Positions 10,764-21,800 of a stretch of 64,000 nt of DNA are shown one piece after another. The notes under the pieces are model-generated. The model saw only the letters and a program-made list of their open reading frames with translations. It was not told the DNA's origin and ran no database searches. Source of the stretch: Isoetes taiwanensis (lineage: Eukaryota; Streptophyta; Lycopodiopsida; Isoetales; Isoetaceae); contig JAJEKV010000091.1 of assembly GCA_021234155.1 (NCBI GenBank), forward strand, positions 3,355,501 through 3,419,500, in the 5' to 3' direction. Made by a program: the position numbers and the translations under genes. Each line of letters opens with the position of its first letter. Within the stretch, counting starts at the first letter, position 1.

Positions 10764-12508
10764 TGTTGCCCCCAAAGGGCAACATACTAATTGATTGGTT
10801 TGTTTGCTAAAGATAGGGAGACTTGGTAGTCAACATTGTTGTGAAGGCCAAAGGATCTTTATCCTCAAGGTCAACTCTCATAAGAAATGCTCCATTTGAG
10901 GTCAAAGGATGCTCATAAGGTTTTGGGTAAGAAGTTTGGAAGATACCTTTTTGAAGATTGGAAGCTAGAGTTTGGAAGACCCCATGGTAAACTAGAATCT
11001 TTTGCTCCTAAATTATTCCTCTTTACATTTCTCCATGCCCCCTCTCATTTTTTGCCTTGATGCCTCAACCACACTCTCATTCTATCACAAATTCCTTTCT
11101 ATTTCATATGCCACTCCACTTTTTGCCCTTTCCTTTGAAAAATAAATTCTATGTCAAAACCCTAGGTGAATAACCTAGGTATCACTCTAGATGCCATAAG
11201 GATGCCATATGCCACGTGGCAAGGCCAGATATGCTCCCAAACTTTTGGGGGGCATCCTCAAAGATTCCTAGGAGATCCCAAAAAACCAAAGGGTCATTTT
11301 CCCACTTACACCATTGAAAATTTAATTTTTAAAAGGCCGGAATCTCCAAAAATACTCGAAGATGCTCATGAGATTCCCTCCACGAACCCTAAAATTAGAA
11401 AACTCCTTCGAATCGGCCAGAAGCCTCTGTTTCTGCCTTAAATTCCTCCCGAATCTTCTCTTCCCGCCTCTTAGCTACCAAACAAATCCATAATCAAAGC
11501 CTAAGATTCTGGATCCATAAAAATTTGAAAATATAACTGGGGTGATCGACACAGAGAATCTTTGAAGGCCCAGACGCATCAAACCTCGACATTGATACAT
11601 GCTGAGCATGATCTGAAGACATTCTTGAAGTTTCTGAGTGTTCCACAGTTTAATCAGAGAAGATTGGACTGATACTACTGATTTGATATTATTATTGACC
11701 TCCCAAGCTACATTATTGACTGATATATGTTTCTAAGATCCTTATTCACCTTGTATTACCTTCATATCAATGAAAATTGATTGCCAAGTATTCAAAAAGT
11801 CTACTATCATGATCCTTTAGCATTCTTGCATCACAAACATTTTTACAGAAAAGAATTCCTCTATTTTTTCTTGCATTAAACCATTTGCACTTCATATCCC
11901 ATCTTATTTGCACCTGTATGCACAAAAATTTAAAAAAAAATCCATCTCAAACTCGAGTTACCATTTTTTGCATTCTGTCTGATACAAATCCAGACTGATA
12001 TCCATAAAACAGCGCCAAAAAAATAGTTTTAGAGACTTAAATTTTGATTTGGCAGCATGCACCTTACCTTTGAAGTCTATAGAGAATCCTAGTCTTGAAA
12101 TTTCCTTAAAACTCCATTTACAACTCAAGTTACAAAACTCTGAACTCTGTTTGCTACATTGACTGGTATTGACCAAAAATTGACCCAATTTTGAGATCAA
12201 ATATCTCACAGATCAAGACTCAGACTTGGTCAAGATCTTTACCTTTGCTTGCCTATAACTTTTCTGAGTAAGTCACAGTCATCTGACCTTAGAAATCAAT
12301 CTGTATACGAGATCTGTGATGATTTGAGCAAGGAGTCCAAAATCCAGAATTGGGAAAGGTATGAAAACTCTATGATTCAGCTTTTTCTTTGGAAAATTCT
12401 TGTGTAGATTGATCACCTTAAGTGATCTGGAGGTTCTAACCCCAACTTGAGTGAACATTCAAGTTGGCTTCTTGTGTTTGACTCTCTAGGCCAGGTTGAG
12501 GGTCAACA
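10764..12508 (+). repeat. 3' LTR of element B (1,745 bp)
   Basis: It starts TGTTGCCC...GGGCAACA and ends GGGTCAACA, and matches 3,477-4,501 over its second half. The hairpin GATCAC-CTTAA-GTGATC and TGGAGGTTCTAACCCC lie about 85 bp from its end. The base after the LTR continues with AGAGTCACTATCAAG, which is integrase sequence, so B sits inside another element's integrase gene. Confidence 0.88.
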
Positions 12509-12997
12509 AGAGTCACTATCAAGACAGCTACAAATCATACACCTTTCAATTTGGTTTATGGCATAGAGGCAGTTCTACCAGTAGAACTCGAATTACCTTC
12601 CTTGAGATTAGCTCACAAATTGTGCTTACCTTTTGAACATGCTTTACAGGAAAGACTGGATGCCCTGTTACATTTGGATGAGTACAGAATGGAAGCTGAG
12701 AACACAAACTTGTTGAAAAAGGCTAAAGATCTGGCTGCATTCAAGGCTGCACACAAAATACAAGGCATCTTTAAAAAAGGGGAGCTTGTTCTCAAATGGA
12801 ACACGTCAAAGGAGGATTCAGCTGGCAAATTTGATAACATTTGGGAAGGGCCCTTTGTAGTGTTGGGTCCTGCAGGTACTAATTCTTATTGGTTACAGGA
12901 AGTTGCTTCAGGGATGCCACTGCCAAATCCTATCAACATCTTGCACCTGAAAAGGTATTGGGACCAGCATGCTTGCTTGTCCCTCTTCTTTCATTAA
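12509..12997 (+). pseudogene. Element E integrase C-terminal part, cut by element B
   Basis: It begins at the codons for RVTIK in the catalytic core and stays open to a normal stop at 12,995-12,997. It reads HTPFNLVYGIEAVLPVELEL, then the helical linker and the GPY/F module (WEGPFVVLGPAGTNSYW) and HLKRYWDQHACL. The left part of E, including most of integrase, was displaced by insertion of B and must lie off-window. Of the plus-strand integrase tails, this is the least damaged. Confidence 0.85.
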
Positions 12998-13097
12998 AAG
13001 GTTTAGAGATTTATAGTAGGCTTAAAGTAGTTAAATCAGTTTGATTTTTAAGCACATTACTTCAGTAGATAGAACAGTTTGACTTTGAGCACATTAC
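12998..13097 (+). other. Element E 3' noncoding region, left part
   Basis: It contains two near-repeats of CAGTTTGACTTTTGAGCACATTAC-like sequence, also found in element D at about 51,655-51,720. It is interrupted after ATTAC (13,093-13,097) by insertion F and resumes at 24,015 with the same ATTAC. Confidence 0.85.
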
Positions 13098-15616
13098 TGT
13101 TGAAGGTGTTCCTGGCAAAACCTTCAACCTCAGTGGTTTAGAACCTCTAGGTTGCTTAAGGCAACCACTCTGAGTGCAAAGATTCCAGAAAAAATGCACA
13201 AAAGTTCACTAGGTGTGTGTTTCCCTGAAGGCAAAAAAGTCTGCTTCACAAAATAACTTGCAGAATGTGATCTATGAAGCTATGGGTGTGGGTATCTCTC
13301 CTCAAGATGCTCAACACTTGACACTAACAGACTGCAAAAACTCAGCGAGGTCAGAGTAGGCTAGACAGGCCAAGATCAGATCACTGACCCAGTCAATTTT
13401 TGGTCAATATCCCTAGCAGAAAGCTGAAATTTGGAACTCGTTATTGGCAATGAATTTTCTGGAGTTACCAGCGCTATTCTTCTCAGATTTGTCTGCACAC
13501 CAGGGGCCAACTTTTCTTCTTGACCAAAAAGGACCTAATTTTTGCTTTTGATAATTTTTAGCCTAAGACTATAAGAAGAGAATGGTCTTGAAAGAAAATA
13601 TTTCCTAAAGGTGAACTGCACGCGTATCTGGTATTGCCTAGTTTCACACGTTTAGTTTGGCAGGATTGATACTCAAGCAATTGCTCTCCTATACTCCATG
13701 CTTGTTGTGCAATACCTCATGATCTGGAAATGTTGGCTTGTATTGGTATTGCAATTTTTGTTTTGACAGGAATTTGGTTTTTGCACTCTCTAAAGATTGG
13801 CTACATAGGCAGACAACGCACAGCTGATAGTTTGTACAGGTACTAGACACCTAGTCTCTAACAATTATTTGCTTTTGGGAAAGAGACACAGTGCAACTCA
13901 AACAAATTGCTACAAAGGTCGGATTTTCAATTTAATCAGTCACTCAAAAGATACAATGTAATATCCCAAGCTCGGGGTCTTGGGCACAGGATCAAATAGG
14001 TACACATAAAAATCCAGAGAATTGAGTCAATAATCTGAATCAAAGGTAAACATAGGAGGTCAGAATCAAGCTCAAGATTGTCAAGCCGGTCCTTCTTCAA
14101 AGCCAAAAAGTCCTTCTTTGCCTCAAAGCCCTCAAGAATCTTCTGTGGAGAAAAGCCCCTTTTGTAGAATGCTCTGTTCCGTTGAGATCTTCATTATTCC
14201 CTCCAATCTTCTGTCTTCTAGCTCACACTAAGCATTTATGGCATTAAACATGATGATTCGGCCAGTTTAGGTGGTGATTTAATGGTTCGTTTGGCCGGAT
14301 TGAACAGATCTTGGCGTTTTCCAGATTTAGGTTTTTTGGTAGTTCGAAGCTCAATATCCCACAGGCCTGATCGAATTTGGGAGACAAGGTATATAAGGGT
14401 TAAAAAATCCATTCTTTCTGATTATTGCGTGCAATGTCCACGTGGGATCCGGTACCTCAACCGCCCCACACGCCCGGATGTTCCACACGGCAGGGGGAGA
14501 TTGGCTGGAAAGAGAAATTAGGCTTGGGGGGGTAGATAGGAAAATTTTTGCACCCCCTAAGCTCTATGGCACGATTCCCTAGGAAACATCTATAATGCCT
14601 AAAATAAGGCCTTTTCTCAAAATTTTTTTTTCTAGGGGAATCTTTTTTTGTACCCTGTAATATTCTGGGATCTCTTTTCACAATAGAGCTCTTTGGAATT
14701 TAGACAAAAAATGAGCTTAAGGAATGGATGAAGTGGCATTTGAAAGTGATGACAAGGCTAGGTGGTGTGACGTGGCCAATGGGAATGATGACGTGTTAGC
14801 CCACTTGAATTTGAAAATTCTCTCTAGTCAAAATTTTGAATGATGTGGAGATGATGTGTGTGAGTGATGGGGTGTCAAAGGTGATGTGGCAACAATGATG
14901 CTAGTTCAATGCTTTGATATGAATTTTGATTTGAATGAGAGAGTTTGACATGAAATGGCTAGAATGGTGATGGGTATGATGACTTGGCGTGTGAAGTGAG
15001 GTGTAGAATGACTTGGCACATCAATTGCTCATATAGGAGCCAAAAATTTTATGGGGCAACTTTAAGGCCTCTCCTTGGGCACATTTGAATTTTGAGCATT
15101 TCCCTTAGGAATCTTTGCAACCTTCTTTTCACTTTGCTCAAGTTGAATGAGATGTTGACTTCATGAGCAAAATTATGACCAAGTCAAGTCGCTTTTGAAC
15201 TAGTGGATGATGAAGCAAGTGGGTGTTTTATGAAGGTGTATTTTGACTAGAGAGAACTTTCAAGGTCAAGTTTGACTTTGGGAGGTATATGAGCAAGGAG
15301 TCAAGGTTCAATGGTATTCAGGATGGTGAAATAAATGGGGAAGGGAATCAAAATGCCAAAGATGCCAAGATCACAAATAGTTACATACCATGGAATGCTC
15401 TTCTAGGGGTCTTCTTTCTCCTCTTCTCTTCACTTCCTTTGCTTGTTTGACCTCTTGTGTCTCTTGAGTGACTTGAGTCAATTGTCCTTCCTTTGCTCTT
15501 CAAACTTTGATGTATGCTAGTGAAGCATTTCCTTAATGTCTTGCAAACTGAATCAAACTGAGAGGATTAGTGTAAATATGTGCTTGGCTCTTCCATGCTG
15601 CCATGGCATGGCAGCA
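13098..15616 (-). repeat. LTR-X, left copy (minus orientation, 2,519 bp)
   Basis: Read on the minus strand it starts TGCTGCCATG at 15,616 and ends CCTTCAACA at 13,098. It is the near-perfect reverse complement of 19,270-21,778. It is the 3' LTR of the minus-strand pol, since the pol and its 3' noncoding region lead into it. Its U5 holds the hairpin GGTTGC-CTTAA-GCAACC (loop slightly altered in this copy) followed by a TGGAGGTTCTA-like motif (TAGAGGTTCTA here). Confidence 0.88.
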
Positions 15617-16356
15617 TTATGCCAAACTAAAAGAGAAGGCTGATCTACCAGCCCTTTTGACTAGCTGTTTGGTAATTCTTGACATAGCTCCAGCCAGTTG
15701 CCAATGTGAGAATATGGTTGGCAACTCAATGACCTGCATATGGATTTGAAAGTGATAGATTTGGCATTATGAACGTATATATGAATGATGTTTCTTTCAG
15801 ATGAACCTGCATGGAAAATAAATCTCTTTAGTTATGAGGAGCTGCAGGATGGTAGTATGACAGCAGCTTGGGAAATTTATGAAGATGTAAGGGGTTTTCA
15901 GATGTAATGAGGTCAACTCTTGATCAGATGACAAATGGATGTAGATATGAGGATGCACCTGCATGTGAAGATAAAGCTTGTTAGCTTAAATGAGTTGCTG
16001 GTGTGGAGGTGATGGCAGCAACTCCAGACGATGAGGAATAATGTAATGTAGTGGAAGAGATGTGTGAATGACATGTTCAGATGCACCTGCATGGAACTAT
16101 GATCAGTATTAATTCACTCCCTCAGTTGGTCACAACCTGCACAGCCTTTTAGTACTTGCAACACTTAGAAACTCATAAGTACACGGATAATAACTTCAAA
16201 GCAGAACTAGACTTACTAAGACAGGCTTAATTGATTTTTGCTTTTACCCTACTGAAGCTTCTTTTCTTATATTTTGCTTTTTTCTGTTTTTTTTTTTTCT
16301 TATTTTTCTTTCAGCAATGCATTAACTAAACCTAGCTACATCTTACCATAAAGATT
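15617..16356 (-). other. F: 3' noncoding region of minus-strand element
   Basis: It lies between the integrase stop and LTR-X. It carries three spaced copies of a motif around ACCTGCATG (near 15,803, 15,957 and 16,088) and two stem-loops: AGCTGC/GCAGCT (15,840-15,868) and GAGTTGCTG/CAGCAACTC (15,992-16,024). Next to the LTR, on the minus strand, is GGCTG-GTAGAT-CAGCC. These are structural equivalents of the elements in the A-E family with different stem sequences. A poly-T-rich stretch lies at about 16,276-16,312. Confidence 0.7.
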
Positions 16357-17529
16357 TCAGTTGAACAAAGCAAGGGCAACATGTTGTTGCCAATACCTTT
16401 TTAGGTGCACAATGTTGATGGGATTCATCAATTCTCTGCCATCAGTAATATCTTTCAGCCAATATGAATCTTTGCCAGCTGTCCCTATCACTTCAAATGG
16501 TCCCTCCCAAAGATTCTCAAATTTGGATGCTGTGTCTTCCCTTGCCTTGTTCCACTTCAACACTAACTCTCCTGTTTTCAAGACTCCCTGCAATTTGTGT
16601 GCTGCTTTGAAGGCTGCAATATCTTTAGCCTTTTTTCTCATCACTGCATTCTCAGCCTCATATCTATGCTCCTCAAGCTGCATCAATCTCACAAATCTGT
16701 CTTTTAGAGCCTCATCCATTTCCAAATTAATCTGATAAGCCAGTCTGAGTGATGGAAGCTCTAATTCTATAGGCAGTACTGACTCTATCCCATATACCAA
16801 ACTGAAAGGAGTGTGCTTTGTAGCCACTTTGATGGTAGTTCTGTATGCCCAAAGTGCATCATGGAGTTTTAGGTGCCAATCCTTTTTTGAAACACTGATG
16901 GTCTTTTTGAGGATGGATTTGAGAGTCTTGTTAGTTGATTCTGCTTGGCCATTTCCCTGAGGGTAATAGGATGAACTTTTGGTATGTTTGACTTTCAAGG
17001 TGGCTAGTAGTAATGCAATTGTATGGTTGATGAACTGGCTGCCTCTATCAGAAACTATTTTAAAAGGAATGCCAAATCTGGCACAAATATTTTCATGCAG
17101 AAATCTTGCAGTGGCTTGAGCATTGGCTTCTCTCAAAGGAATTGCCTCTGCCCATTTGGTAAAGTAATCAGTGGCAACTAATATAAACTGGTGTTGAGCT
17201 GAAGAAGGTGGATCTATGGGGCCCATAAAATCCAGCCCCCACATTTGGAAAGGTCCAGGGGAAGTTATGGCAGTCAAGGCAGCTGGCTGCAAAGTCTTTT
17301 TACCAAAGATCTGACATTTATGGCAGCATTTTATAGTCTCATAACAATCCTTAAAAAGAGTGGGCCAAAAGTAACCTGACCTTAGGATCTTTTTTGCAGT
17401 TGTATCTGCTGCAAAGTGTCCTCCACAAACTCCCTCGTGACATGCTTCAATTATCATTCTGGCCTCTTCTTCATCCACACATCTCAACAGGGACTCCTTC
17501 CTTGTCAACTTTGCATAGGATCCCTTCAA
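16357..17529 (-). CDS. Integrase of element F (390 codons, intact frame)
   Basis: This is the most complete integrase frame in the window. It cuts and joins LTR ends into chromosomal DNA in the nucleus. The zinc-binding domain has H31, H38, C69 and C72. The catalytic triad is D100 (GLDFMG), D161 (VSDRGSQF) and E197 (GNGQAEST), with the D-35-E spacing of retroviral and Ty3 integrases. The C-terminal GPY/F module (WEGPFEVIG) lies near residue 345 and the protein ends HVALALFN with no chromodomain. The Met at the start is probably internal, because upstream pol continues in another frame with a 4-base overlap at 17,526-17,529. It cannot be expressed as a normal polyprotein because gag, protease and the active RNase H are missing. 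Confidence 0.85.
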   Translation of the reverse strand: MKGSYAKLTRKESLLRCVDEEEARMIIEACHEGVCGGHFAADTTAKKILRSGYFWPTLFKDCYETIKCCHKCQIFGKKTLQPAALTAITSPGPFQMWGLDFMGPIDPPSSAQHQFILVATDYFTKWAEAIPLREANAQATARFLHENICARFGIPFKIVSDRGSQFINHTIALLLATLKVKHTKSSSYYPQGNGQAESTNKTLKSILKKTISVSKKDWHLKLHDALWAYRTTIKVATKHTPFSLVYGIESVLPIELELPSLRLAYQINLEMDEALKDRFVRLMQLEEHRYEAENAVMRKKAKDIAAFKAAHKLQGVLKTGELVLKWNKAREDTASKFENLWEGPFEVIGTAGKDSYWLKDITDGRELMNPINIVHLKRYWQQHVALALFN

Positions 17530-18053
17530 TTAGCCTTTGAACTTTTTTTGCACTTGTCCTTGAATCTTCTTTCTTGACTGCCACTCAAATTCTTGGGCAA
17601 CTCATTGCTCTTAAGATAGTTTCTGATGTCAAATTGCCAGTCAATATTTTCTGCATCAAAAGAAATCAAGTTTGTTAGATTGTCATCACTACATAAATCA
17701 TCTTGATCTTCATGCTCAAACAACACATGTGGAAGATAGGAGCTGGGATTCTCGATCAATTTTACCACCTTTACAGTAATATCATAAGCTTGGATTTTAC
17801 AGGCCCACCTGCACAATTTGGCCTTTGGTTGCTTTTTTGCAAAGAGGAGTGAGAAAGGATTTTGTCTCATGAATACTTGCACCTGATTGTTCTGGAGAAG
17901 ATGTCCTTGTCTCTCTATCAAGAACATCAAGGCTGCTGCACTTTTCTCCAACCTGGGATATCTCAATTCAGTATCAGACCACATCTTGCTTGCAAAAGCA
18001 ATCACATGGTCCTCTTGCAAAGAATGCCAAACCAATTGCCTTTTTTGTAACAC
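17526..18053 (-). pseudogene. F: degenerate RNase H / connection domain
   Basis: A 175-codon open stretch follows RT: AFASKMWSDTELRYPRLEKS, then the VFMRQNPFSLLF stretch where a working gypsy RNase H would have a TDH box. The catalytic Asp is therefore absent, as in the plus-strand copies. It is split from RT by a one-base frameshift near 18,010 and from integrase by a frame change near 17,526. Confidence 0.75.
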
Positions 18054-19269
18054 TGATATAAGCTTTGAAGGGCTTCTCTAGATCAGGAGGTTTAAGTAGG
18101 ATAGACTTGCAAATGGCATCAATGATCTTGTCAAAAGAGTCTTGGCATTGCTCATCCCAATCTACTAGGATATGTTTGCTTTCACTTCTGGAGAATTTCC
18201 CAACCTTTGTGAGGTTAGAAATTGGGCTCATAGTGTGGGAAAAATGAGGGACATACATTCTCAAGAAGCTGGTCATCCCCATGAAGCTTTTAACCTGCTT
18301 GAGAGTTTTTGGAGGTGCTAATTTCCTTAGAGCTTCAACCTTACTTTCAGATATTTGAATTCATGCTGTAGACACTACATGCCCAAGTAATTCTCCCTTA
18401 GAGGATAAAAAAATACACTTTTTGGGGTTCAAACTTACTCCTCATTTTCTACACAAATCAAACAGCAAGGTTAGCATATCAAAATATTTTTCCAGAGAAG
18501 TTCCCAAACAAAGGTCATCTAAAAATACACGAAAAGTATTTGCAGGCATTTCTCTAAAGATTGTATCCATGGCTCTTTGGAATGTTGCAGATGCATTCAT
18601 CAATCCAAATGGCATTCTTTTCATGGCAAATGTTCCCCAAGGTGTGATAAATGAAGTTTTTGGCTGATCACTCTCCTTGATGCTTATTTGATTAAAACCT
18701 GAAAAGCCATCTAAGAATGAGTAAATTTCTTTCCCTGCCACAGCATGCAGCACTTCTTCTAAAAATGGCAATGGATAGCAATCTTTGATAGTGGCTTTGT
18801 TTAGATCTCTATAATCTATGCAAATTCTGATAGTCTTATTTTTCTTTTCAACAGGAACAATGCAAGATAGCCACTCAGGATTCACAATTTCTGCAATCAC
18901 ACCTGCATCTTTCATTTTGTATAACTCTTCCTTGATTAAACCTAGTAAAGAAGCATTAATTCTTCTTAGCTTTTGTATAACAGGTTTCATACCTTCCTTG
19001 ATCTTGATTTCAAACTCACAAATCTTTTTGTCAACACCAACCAACTCATCATAATCCCAAGCAAAGATATCCTTCCAATCATCAAAGAATTTAGTAACAA
19101 AGGCATTGTCTTCTTCTTTAAACAAATCACCAACATACAATACCCTATCTAGACCCTTTTTGTTTACCTTGATTTCCTTTACCCGTTTGTCTTCACTTGC
19201 ATTGATTACCAGGATAGGGTACAGCTGTTGCAGATCCTTCTTCTCAAGCTCATCTTCTTGAATTGCTAA
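17974..19269 (-). pseudogene. F: reverse transcriptase, two stops
   Basis: The pol sequence begins abruptly at about 19,269, at the linker before RT (LYPILVINASEDK), and runs through [46 protein letters not shown] and VFLDDLCLGT (the polymerase DD). In-frame TGA codons occur near 18,442 and 18,358, and a frameshift near 18,010. Apart from these it is well kept. Everything normally upstream (RNase H, protease, gag, PBS, 5' LTR on this strand) is absent. The point where pol stops is exactly the first base of the plus-oriented LTR-X. Confidence 0.85.
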
Positions 19270-21778
19270 TGCTGCCATGCCATGGCAGCATGGAAGAGCC
19301 AAGCACATATTTACACTAATCCTCTCAGTTTGATTCAGTTTGCAAGACATTAAGGACATGCTTCACTAGCATACATCAAAGTTTGAAGAGCAAAGGAAGG
19401 ACAATTGACTCAAGTCACTCAAGAGACACAAGAGGTCAAACAAGCAAAGGAAGTGAAGAGAAGAGGAGAAAGAAGACCCCTAGAAGAGCATTCCATGGTA
19501 TGTAACTATTTGTGATCTTGGCATCTTTGGCATTTTGATTCCCTTCCCCATTTATTTCACCATCCTGAATACCATTGAACCTTGACTCCTTGCTCATATA
19601 CCTCCCAAAGTCAAACTTGACCTTGAAAGTTCTCTCTAGTCAAAATACACCTTCATAAAACACCCACTTGCTTCATCATCCACTAGTTCAAAAGCGACTT
19701 GACTTGGTCATAATTTTGCTCATGAAGTCAACATCTCATTCAACTTGAGCAAAGTGAAAAGAAGGTTGCAAAGATTCCTAAGGGAAATGCTCAAAATTCA
19801 AATGTGCCCAAGGAGAGGCCTTAAAGTTGCCCCATAAAATTTTTGGCTCCTATATGAGCAATTGATGTGCCAAGTCATTCTACACCTCACTTCACACGCC
19901 AAGTCATCATACCCATCACCATTCTAGCCATTTCATGTCAAACTCTCTCATTCAAATCAAAATTCATATCAAAGCATTGAACTAGCATCATTGTTGCCAC
20001 ATCACCTTTGACACCCCATCACTCACACACATCATCTCCACATCATTCAAAATTTTGACTAGAGAGAATTTTCAAATTCAAGTGGGCTAACACGTCATCA
20101 TTCCCATTGGCCACGTCACACCACCTAGCCTTGTCATCACTTTCAAATGCCACTTCATCCATTCCTTAAGCTCATTTTTGTCTAAATTCCAAAGAGCTCT
20201 ATTGTGAAAAGAGATCCCGCATATTACAGGTACAAAAAAAGATTCCCTAGAAAAAAATTTTTTTGAGAAAAGGCCTTATTTTAGGCATTATAGATGTTTC
20301 CTAGGGAATCGTGCCATAGAGCTTAGGGGTGCAAAATTTTCCTATCTACCCCCTTAGCCTAATTTCTCTTTCCAGCCAATCTCCCCTGCCATGGGAACAT
20401 CCGGGCGTGGGGCGGTTGAGGTACCGGATCCCACGTGGACATTGCACGCAAATAATCAGAAAAGAATGGATTTTTAACCCTTATATACCTTGTCTCCCAA
20501 ATTCGATCGGGCCCATTGGGATATTGAGCTTGAACTACCAAAAACCTAAATCTGAAAAACGCCAAGATCTGTTCAATCCGGCCAAACGAACCATTAAATC
20601 ACCACCTAAACTGGCCGAATCATCATGTTTAATGCCATAAATGCTTAGTGTGAGCTAGAAGACAGAAGATTGGAGGGAATAATGAAGATCTCAACGGAAC
20701 AGAGCATTCTACAAAAGGGGCTTTTCTCCACAGAAGATTCTTGAGGGCTTTGAGGCAAAGAAGGACTTTTGGCTTTGAAGAAGGGCCCGGCTTGACAATC
20801 TTGAGCTTGATTCTGACCTCCTATGTTTACCTTTGATTCAGATTATTGACTCAATTCTCTGGATTTTTATGTGTACCTATTTGATCCTGTGCCCAAGACC
20901 CCGAGCTTGGGATATTACATTGTATCTTTTGAGTGACCCCATTAATTGAAAATCCGACCTTTGTAGCAATTTGTTTGAGTTGCACTGTGTCTCTTTCCCA
21001 AAAGCAAATAATTGTTAGAGACTAGGTGTCTAGTACCTGTACAAACTATCAGCTGTGCGTTGTCTGCCTATGTAGCCAATCTTTAGAGAGTGCAAAAACC
21101 AAATTCCTGTCAAAACAAAAATTGCAATACCAATACAAGCCAACATTTCCAGATCATGAGGTATTGCACAACAAGCATGGAGTATAGGAGAGCAATTGCT
21201 TGAGTATCAATCCTGCCAAACTAAACGTGTGAAACTAGGCAATACCAGATACGCGTGCAGTTCACCTTTAGGAAATATTTTCTTTCAAGACCATTCTCTT
21301 CTTATAGTCTTAGGCTAAAAATTATCAAAAGCAAAAATTAGGTCCTTTTTGGTCAAGAAGAAAAGTTGGCCCCTGGTGTGCAGACAAATCTGAGAAGAAT
21401 AGCGCTGGTAACTCCAGAAAATTCATTGCCAATAACGAGTTCCAAATTTCAGCTTTCTGCTAGGGATATTGACCAAAAATTGACTGGGTCAGTGATCTGA
21501 TCTTGGCCTGTCTAGCCTACTCTGACCTCGCTGAGTTTTTGCAGTCTGTTAGTGTCAAGTGTTGAGCATCTTGAGGAGAGATACCCACACCCATAGCTTC
21601 ATAGATCACATTCTGCAAGTTATTTTGTGAAGCAGACTTTTTTGCCTTCAGGGAAACACACTCCTAGTGAACTTTTGTGCATTTTTTCTGGAATCTTTGC
21701 ACTCAGAGTGGTTGCCTTAAGCAACCTGGAGGTTCTAAACCACTGAGGTTGAAGGTTTTGCCAGGAACACCTTCAACA
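19270..21778 (+). repeat. LTR-X, right copy (plus orientation, 2,509 bp)
   Basis: It starts TGCTGCCATG-C-CATGGCAGCA (perfect palindrome) and ends CCTTCAACA, followed by a PBS, so it is a plus-strand 5' LTR. It is the reverse complement of 13,098-15,616. A TATA-like TTATATACC lies near 20,481. U5 carries GGTTGC-CTTAA-GCAACC, TGGAGGTTCTAAACC (starting 21,727) and a second hairpin GTTGAAGG/CCTTCAAC at the very end. Its first base is joined to the middle of an oppositely oriented pol, so no 3'-type region precedes it. Confidence 0.88.
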
Positions 21779-21781
21779 TTT

Positions 21782-21800
21782 TGGAGGTTCTACCGAGATC
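21782..21800 (+). promoter_or_regulatory. F: primer-binding site (tRNA-Gln type)
   Basis: TGGAGGTTCTACCGAGATC starts three bases after the LTR-X end, identical to the element B site. It sits at the start of a region without gag or pol. Confidence 0.75.

Noticed and set aside
13098-21778. A foldback DNA transposon with 2.5-kb terminal inverted repeats
   Set aside because: The inverted repeats are LTRs: one is followed by a PBS, the other preceded by integrase and the 3' region. The right one is not at the edge of the insertion, and the coding region is RT and integrase, not a transposase.
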